Assembly (NCBI GenBank): GCA_902478365.1
Contig: CABSKX010000009.1
Location: 1 to 48,239 of the forward strand
Direction of reading: 5' to 3'
DNA length: 48,239 bases
Origin: an uncultured Collinsella sp.
GTDB taxonomy: Bacteria > Actinomycetota > Coriobacteriia > Coriobacteriales > Coriobacteriaceae
Shown one piece after another: positions 44,531 to 48,239 of this stretch. Under the pieces are notes generated by a model that did no database searches, had not been told where the DNA came from, and worked only from the letters and a program-made list of their open reading frames with translations. Positions within the stretch are counted from its first letter, which is position 1; each line of letters starts with the position of its first letter. The translations under genes were made by a program, and so were the position numbers.

Positions 44531-45010
44531 ATGTTTAGGCCCTTACGCCGAAAGAAACGCGCCATCACCGACGAGGAAGCGCGCGAGCTGCTCGCTACCT
44601 GCAAGCGCGGCGTCTTTGCCGTCAACGGCGACGATGGCTACCCGTACGCCATTCCCGTCAACTACTTCTTTGACGCCGAGCACGACAAGATTTATTTCCA
44701 TGGCGCCAAGGCTGGCCACAAGGTCGACGCACTCAAGCGCGATGACAAGGTCTGCTTTACCGTTTACGGCAACGAGTGGTACAAGAACGGTGACTGGGCT
44801 CCCTACGTTATGAGCACCGTGGTCTTTGGCCGTTGTCGCCTGGCGAATGACACCCCTGCGTTTATCGAGGACAAAGTCCGCCAGCTCGCCCTTAAGTACT
44901 ACCCTTCTGCCGAAGAAGTCGAAGAGGAAATCGCCAAGGACATTAAGGGCGTCCAGCTCTACGAGATTTCGATTGAGCATCTTTGCGGCAAGCAGATTCA
45001 AGAGAAGTAA
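44531..45010 (+). CDS. Pyridoxamine-5'-phosphate-oxidase-fold flavoprotein, NimA-like
   Basis: A 159-residue split-barrel protein. It resembles nitroimidazole-reductase (NimA) family members, with YPYAIPVNYFFD at about residues 42-53 and FHGAKAGHKVDALK, whose histidine lies near the expected flavin site. It probably binds FMN and reduces nitro compounds or a similar acceptor; the substrate is unknown. Such genes can give metronidazole tolerance, which cannot be judged from sequence. ATG 44531 follows AAAGGAAG. It lies between the two hybrid kinases and is followed by a strong hairpin. Confidence 0.8.
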   Translation: MFRPLRRKKRAITDEEARELLATCKRGVFAVNGDDGYPYAIPVNYFFDAEHDKIYFHGAKAGHKVDALKRDDKVCFTVYGNEWYKNGDWAPYVMSTVVFGRCRLANDTPAFIEDKVRQLALKYYPSAEEVEEEIAKDIKGVQLYEISIEHLCGKQIQEK

Positions 45011-45037
45011 GCCCCTCAGCAGGCCTCATCAATAGTA

Positions 45038-45077
45038 ATATGGCCCGGTTCCAACCCACCTTGGAACCGGGCCATAT
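45038..45077. terminator. 17-bp perfect bidirectional terminator
   Basis: ATATGGCCCGGTTCCAA pairs perfectly with its complement around CCCACC. It sits between the NimA-like gene and the convergent hybrid-kinase gene. T runs are short, but the stem is very strong. Confidence 0.75.
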
Positions 45078-45079
45078 GC

Positions 45080-47272
45080 TTATGAAGCGTCGGCAGCTAT
45101 GTGCGCAAGCGCCTCAACGAGCTCCTGCGAGCTCACGGGTTTACTCAGGTGCGCGTCCATGCCCGCCTCGCGCGAAAGTCTGCGGTCGTCGGCAAAGGCG
45201 TTGGCACTCACAGCGATAATCGGCGTGGTCGCGGCATCCTCGCGATCGAGTGCTCGAATCCGACGCGTGGCCTCAAGGCCATCGATGCCAGGCATCATGA
45301 TGTCCATCAACACCACGTCGTACTCGTGCGGTGCGCTCGCGGCAAACGCCTCAACGGCAGACTCGCCATCCTTAGCATGCGTCACGACGGCACCGGCACG
45401 GCTGAGCGTAAACTGCGCGATCTCGGCATTCAGATCGTTATCCTCTACGAGCAAAACGTGCAAGCCCTGGAGCGCATCGCCATCGCCCGCATCCGCGCGA
45501 ACTGCCTGAGGAATCTCGGAGCGCTTGCATTTCTCAAACGGCAGGCGGATGGTAAACGTCGTCCCCTGCCCCAAGACGCTCGTAAAACTCATGGTTCCGC
45601 CCATAAGCTCGACTAACTGTTTTGCGATAGGCACGCCCAGGCCAGTTCCCGATGAAGCGCCTTCCACCTGTTGCTCCTCGCGGCAAAACGGCTCGTAGAG
45701 GTGCTGTTGGAACTCCTCGCTCATGCCAATACCGTTGTCGGCGATCGTGTATTCATAGACGGGGGCGCCATCCGCTGGCTCCACCTCGCGGCACACCAGG
45801 CGAACGTATCCGCCCTGGCGGTTGTACTTGACGGCATTGCCGGCAATATTGAGCAACAGGCGCTTGAGGTGCGTCACGCTCACCCGAGCATAGGGATGAT
45901 TAAGGGTCTGCTGGTCGCAGATAATTGTCACCAGACGCTCCTCGGCCTGGCGCTCCAGAATATCGCGCACCTCGTGGTTGAGGGTCGCCAAGTTTGTGGA
46001 AACAAGCTCCAGGTCGACCTGCCCGCTCTCCAGGCGACTCATATCCAGGGCCTCGTTGGCAAGGTCGAGCAGCAGTCCCGATGCCGTCCAGATCTTTGAG
46101 CGGCACTCGGTCTGCTTTTGCAGATCGTCCGCATTGGCATCGCCAACCTCGACCATGCCGCGAATGCCGTTGATGGGCGTGCGCAGATCGTGGCTCATGC
46201 GACGCAGAAACTCCGTCTTTGCCGAGTTGGCAGACGAGGCCTCACGCGCCGCCTTTGCCAGCTTGTCGCCATAGTCGCGCTCCTGCTGCAGCAAGTCCGT
46301 CAAACGTCGACGATCAGCGCGGCGACGCACCGTCACAACAACGGCTATAACACCGCCGTAGAGCACCAGCACGCCGGCGGCAACAGCCGCGGCGACCTCA
46401 AAGTAGCGCTGCGCCGAGGCATAGGTGTACACATAGAATTTGTGCGCTTTTCCAAATGTGCCCAAATACCACTCGCCGTCGGCGTTAACCAATCTGACCT
46501 TACCAGCCAGGCATCGATCCTTAATACCGTCGACAATGAAGACGTCCGTCGTAGGCAGATCGAATACGCCCAATACGGTGGGTTCAACGGCATTGGTCGC
46601 AACGACTTTGCCGTCGCTTTCGATCACGATATTGCCGCTATCGATGGTTTCATAGCCATCAAGCAAGCTCTGCAGTTTGAGCGTATTGCTTGCAACCGCC
46701 TTCGCGCTCTGATGCCTTACCGCGATGACGATGCCCTCGCCATCTTGCCGGGTCACGCAACCAATGTCTGCGACTGAATCATCCGCAAGCGTGATGCGGG
46801 CGGTATAGGACTTAAGCGGATGAGTTGCCACCTCCAGCACGGGCGTTTCTTTGAGATACGTAGCGAGCGACTCGTAGCTCACATCGCCCGCCGAGGACTC
46901 GGACACCAAATTGCCCGATACGTCCGTCACGATCAGCGCGCTCACGTTGAACTGGTCGGCGTATTGCTCTAGCATGGCGCTATCCACCGAACCGTCGCGC
47001 TCCATATCGCGGGCAGCCTCTCCGGCAATCTCCATAACGCGAATCAGGTTTTTGGTCGCATAGGCGCTGTTGAATGCATCGTAGGAAAGGCTCTGCGTCG
47101 CCACGTAATCGACAACGTCGGCAAAGCGCTGCTCGGCTTGGGCCGTCATGTAACCGTAGCTCATCATGCCGGCAGCAACTGAGAGCGCTACCCCCAGCAG
47201 AGCGACAAGGAGCCATGCCCCTGCCGAACGATTGTCCCGCTCCTGAGCGGCGTGGTCGGGTGCATCGATCAT
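45080..47272 (-). CDS. Hybrid sensor histidine kinase with C-terminal receiver
   Basis: A 730-residue kinase. Two spans (about 20-42 and 290-315) enclose an extracytoplasmic sensor region of about 245 residues, probably a Cache-type fold. HisKA has RRMSHDLRTPINGIRGM near 350, and the ATPase domain has DNGIGMS and GTGLGVPI. The receiver (about 605-725) has VEDNDLNAEIAQ, matching EDNELNAEIAQ in the 41686 kinase, and DIMMPGIDG. The ATG at 47272 overlaps the solute-binding gene by 4 nt (ATGA), so the two are coupled. It may pass phosphate to a partner outside the window. Confidence 0.88.
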   Translation of the reverse strand: MIDAPDHAAQERDNRSAGAWLLVALLGVALSVAAGMMSYGYMTAQAEQRFADVVDYVATQSLSYDAFNSAYATKNLIRVMEIAGEAARDMERDGSVDSAMLEQYADQFNVSALIVTDVSGNLVSESSAGDVSYESLATYLKETPVLEVATHPLKSYTARITLADDSVADIGCVTRQDGEGIVIAVRHQSAKAVASNTLKLQSLLDGYETIDSGNIVIESDGKVVATNAVEPTVLGVFDLPTTDVFIVDGIKDRCLAGKVRLVNADGEWYLGTFGKAHKFYVYTYASAQRYFEVAAAVAAGVLVLYGGVIAVVVTVRRRADRRRLTDLLQQERDYGDKLAKAAREASSANSAKTEFLRRMSHDLRTPINGIRGMVEVGDANADDLQKQTECRSKIWTASGLLLDLANEALDMSRLESGQVDLELVSTNLATLNHEVRDILERQAEERLVTIICDQQTLNHPYARVSVTHLKRLLLNIAGNAVKYNRQGGYVRLVCREVEPADGAPVYEYTIADNGIGMSEEFQQHLYEPFCREEQQVEGASSGTGLGVPIAKQLVELMGGTMSFTSVLGQGTTFTIRLPFEKCKRSEIPQAVRADAGDGDALQGLHVLLVEDNDLNAEIAQFTLSRAGAVVTHAKDGESAVEAFAASAPHEYDVVLMDIMMPGIDGLEATRRIRALDREDAATTPIIAVSANAFADDRRLSREAGMDAHLSKPVSSQELVEALAHIAADAS

Positions 47273-48138
47273 GACAGACCCTCCACATTCAAAAATGGCG
47301 AAGGGTCATCAAAGTACTTTGACACCAGGCGTTCCATGGTGCCATCGGCAAGCATTTCTTGGTAGGCATGAGTGAGCTTGACGTCGATGCCGCGCGTATC
47401 GTTGATATCGAAAGCGGTGCCCAAACCAACCTCTAGCAGCGGCTCATCCAAAATTCGATACGTTACGCCATAGTCTTTTTCGTAGGTGAGCAGCAAAGAC
47501 TCATGCGCGGCGATGGCGTCGACCAGGCCCTCGACGAGCGCCGGGTTCAGGCACGAACGGTCCGAAAAGCAGTAGAGTTCCTTGATCTGCGGAACGTTTT
47601 CATTTGTGCGATTGAGCAAAATGCCCTCGGGCTTGGTGGTGGACTGAACCGCCACGATCTTATCCTCAAGATCGGCAAGCGTGTAGATATCGCTCTGGGG
47701 ATCGACCGCGACCACCTGACGGCTCGCAAGGTACGGACCGGCCCAACGATACTCGTTTTCGCGACCCGTCATACTAAAGCTGCCCATGACACAATCGAGT
47801 TCGCCGCTCGCCAGCAGCTCCTTCTTCTTTTCCCAGTCGATCAGCTGGTATTTTGGCTTGTAACCAATGCGAGTCAAAGCCTCGGTCAATATCTCGACAT
47901 CCAGGCCAACGATATCGCCGTACTCGTCGGTATACACAAACGGTGGATAGAGGTCGCTGCCGACGTTGAGCGTCTTAAGGTTGTCGTCTTTGGCCTGCGA
48001 GGCATCCAGGCCTTCTAATGCAGACGTCGAGGCTCTGCCATTCGACCCGGAACAGCCGGCTATCGCTACGACAAAGGCGCACGCTACCGCAAGCGCAACA
48101 AACAACGAAATGGCAACCGAGCGACGGGACCTTTTCAT
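47269..48138 (-). CDS. Lipoprotein solute-binding protein, family 3
   Basis: A 289-residue lipoprotein. The signal peptide MKRSRRSVAISLFVALAV is followed by the lipobox AIAGC, with Cys 29 as the lipidated residue. The mature part is a family-3 solute-binding domain (TLNVGSDLYPPFVYTDEYG near residue 55, then IVGLDVEI and LDCVMGSFSM), usual for amino acids. No permease or ATPase accompanies it; instead its stop overlaps the hybrid-kinase start, so it is probably that kinase's sensing partner. ATG 48138 follows GGAG; the upstream frame to 48231 adds no signal-peptide-like sequence. Confidence 0.87.
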   Translation of the reverse strand: MKRSRRSVAISLFVALAVACAFVVAIAGCSGSNGRASTSALEGLDASQAKDDNLKTLNVGSDLYPPFVYTDEYGDIVGLDVEILTEALTRIGYKPKYQLIDWEKKKELLASGELDCVMGSFSMTGRENEYRWAGPYLASRQVVAVDPQSDIYTLADLEDKIVAVQSTTKPEGILLNRTNENVPQIKELYCFSDRSCLNPALVEGLVDAIAAHESLLLTYEKDYGVTYRILDEPLLEVGLGTAFDINDTRGIDVKLTHAYQEMLADGTMERLVSKYFDDPSPFLNVEGLS

Positions 48139-48239
48139 CGAGCTCCATACGATCCTGTTTACAGACTGAAATGGTAAAAAATAAGGCTCTGTTAGACCAG
48201 GATTGACATACATGTGTCCCCACGGTGCCATATCGTTGA
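48139..48239. other. Upstream region of the lipoprotein gene at the window edge
   Basis: The region should contain the lipoprotein promoter on the minus strand. I see AT-rich stretches but no convincing -35/-10 pair. On the plus strand a TTGACA occurs at about 48204. No gene is supported. Confidence 0.3.

Noticed and set aside
48139..48239. Extended N-terminus of the lipoprotein up to 48231
   Set aside because: The extension places non-signal sequence before a clear lipoprotein signal peptide that has its own ribosome site.

Overview
The window looks like chromosomal DNA of a high-GC gut actinobacterium of class Coriobacteriia, most probably Collinsella. That is an inference from GC-rich codon use, strong AGGAGG ribosome-binding sites, a probable sortase-anchor tail, chromosomal TetM-like and UvrA2-like genes, SBP-linked hybrid kinases and a thiM/thiE salvage operon. 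No 16S or tRNA gene is present to confirm it. I see no phage, insertion sequence, integrase or CRISPR array. The region is mostly core and transport genes in short operons, with accessory features concentrated in the intergenic DNA.

Layout. 1-94 is the tail of a surface protein, followed by an esterase. 1028-5589 (minus strand) holds a uracil permease, a MetE-like methyltransferase, a LysR regulator and a HAD phosphatase. 5687-7721 is a TPP-riboswitch operon (thiM, a thiamine-binding protein, thiE). Three tandem hairpin repeats and a patatin phospholipase follow. 9135-13509 carries two paralogous cyclic-di-GMP proteins. 13584-16478 has a flavodoxin-like reductase, an ArsC-like protein, a CobW-type GTPase and a TrmL-type tRNA methylase with an insertion. 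16623-23485 groups two Orc-like AAA ATPases, a UvrA2-type ABC protein and a TetM-like ribosomal GTPase. 23740-27137 has a GNAT enzyme, a zinc-ribbon protein, rsmJ, two small membrane proteins and rlmA. 27316-34698 has a MATE pump, a divergent LysR/EamA pair, ung, an SDR, a VUT transporter and prfC. 34914-36895 is a GntR-controlled ABC exporter. An inverted-repeat element precedes an internally duplicated EamA transporter. 38237-41486 (minus strand) encodes an EFR1 ferredoxin-flavodoxin, a ClC channel, a LOG phosphoribohydrolase and a potassium channel. 41686-48138 holds two hybrid histidine kinases fed by family-3 solute-binding domains, one fused and one split, with a NimA-like flavoprotein between them.

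How it fits together. The clearest functional unit is thiamine salvage under TPP control. The cyclic-di-GMP pair and the two SBP-linked kinases suggest nutrient or ligand sensing. The least ordinary material is (i) the co-oriented TetM-like / AAA ATPase / UvrA2 cluster with three 10-bp-phased repeats in its leader, (ii) a family of hairpins with a shared TGTCCC or GGGACGTTC core but different stems at six intergenic sites, (iii) the three-unit hairpin array at 7766-7935 and (iv) the 63-bp inverted repeat at 37023-37208. No complete new system can be proven from sequence alone.
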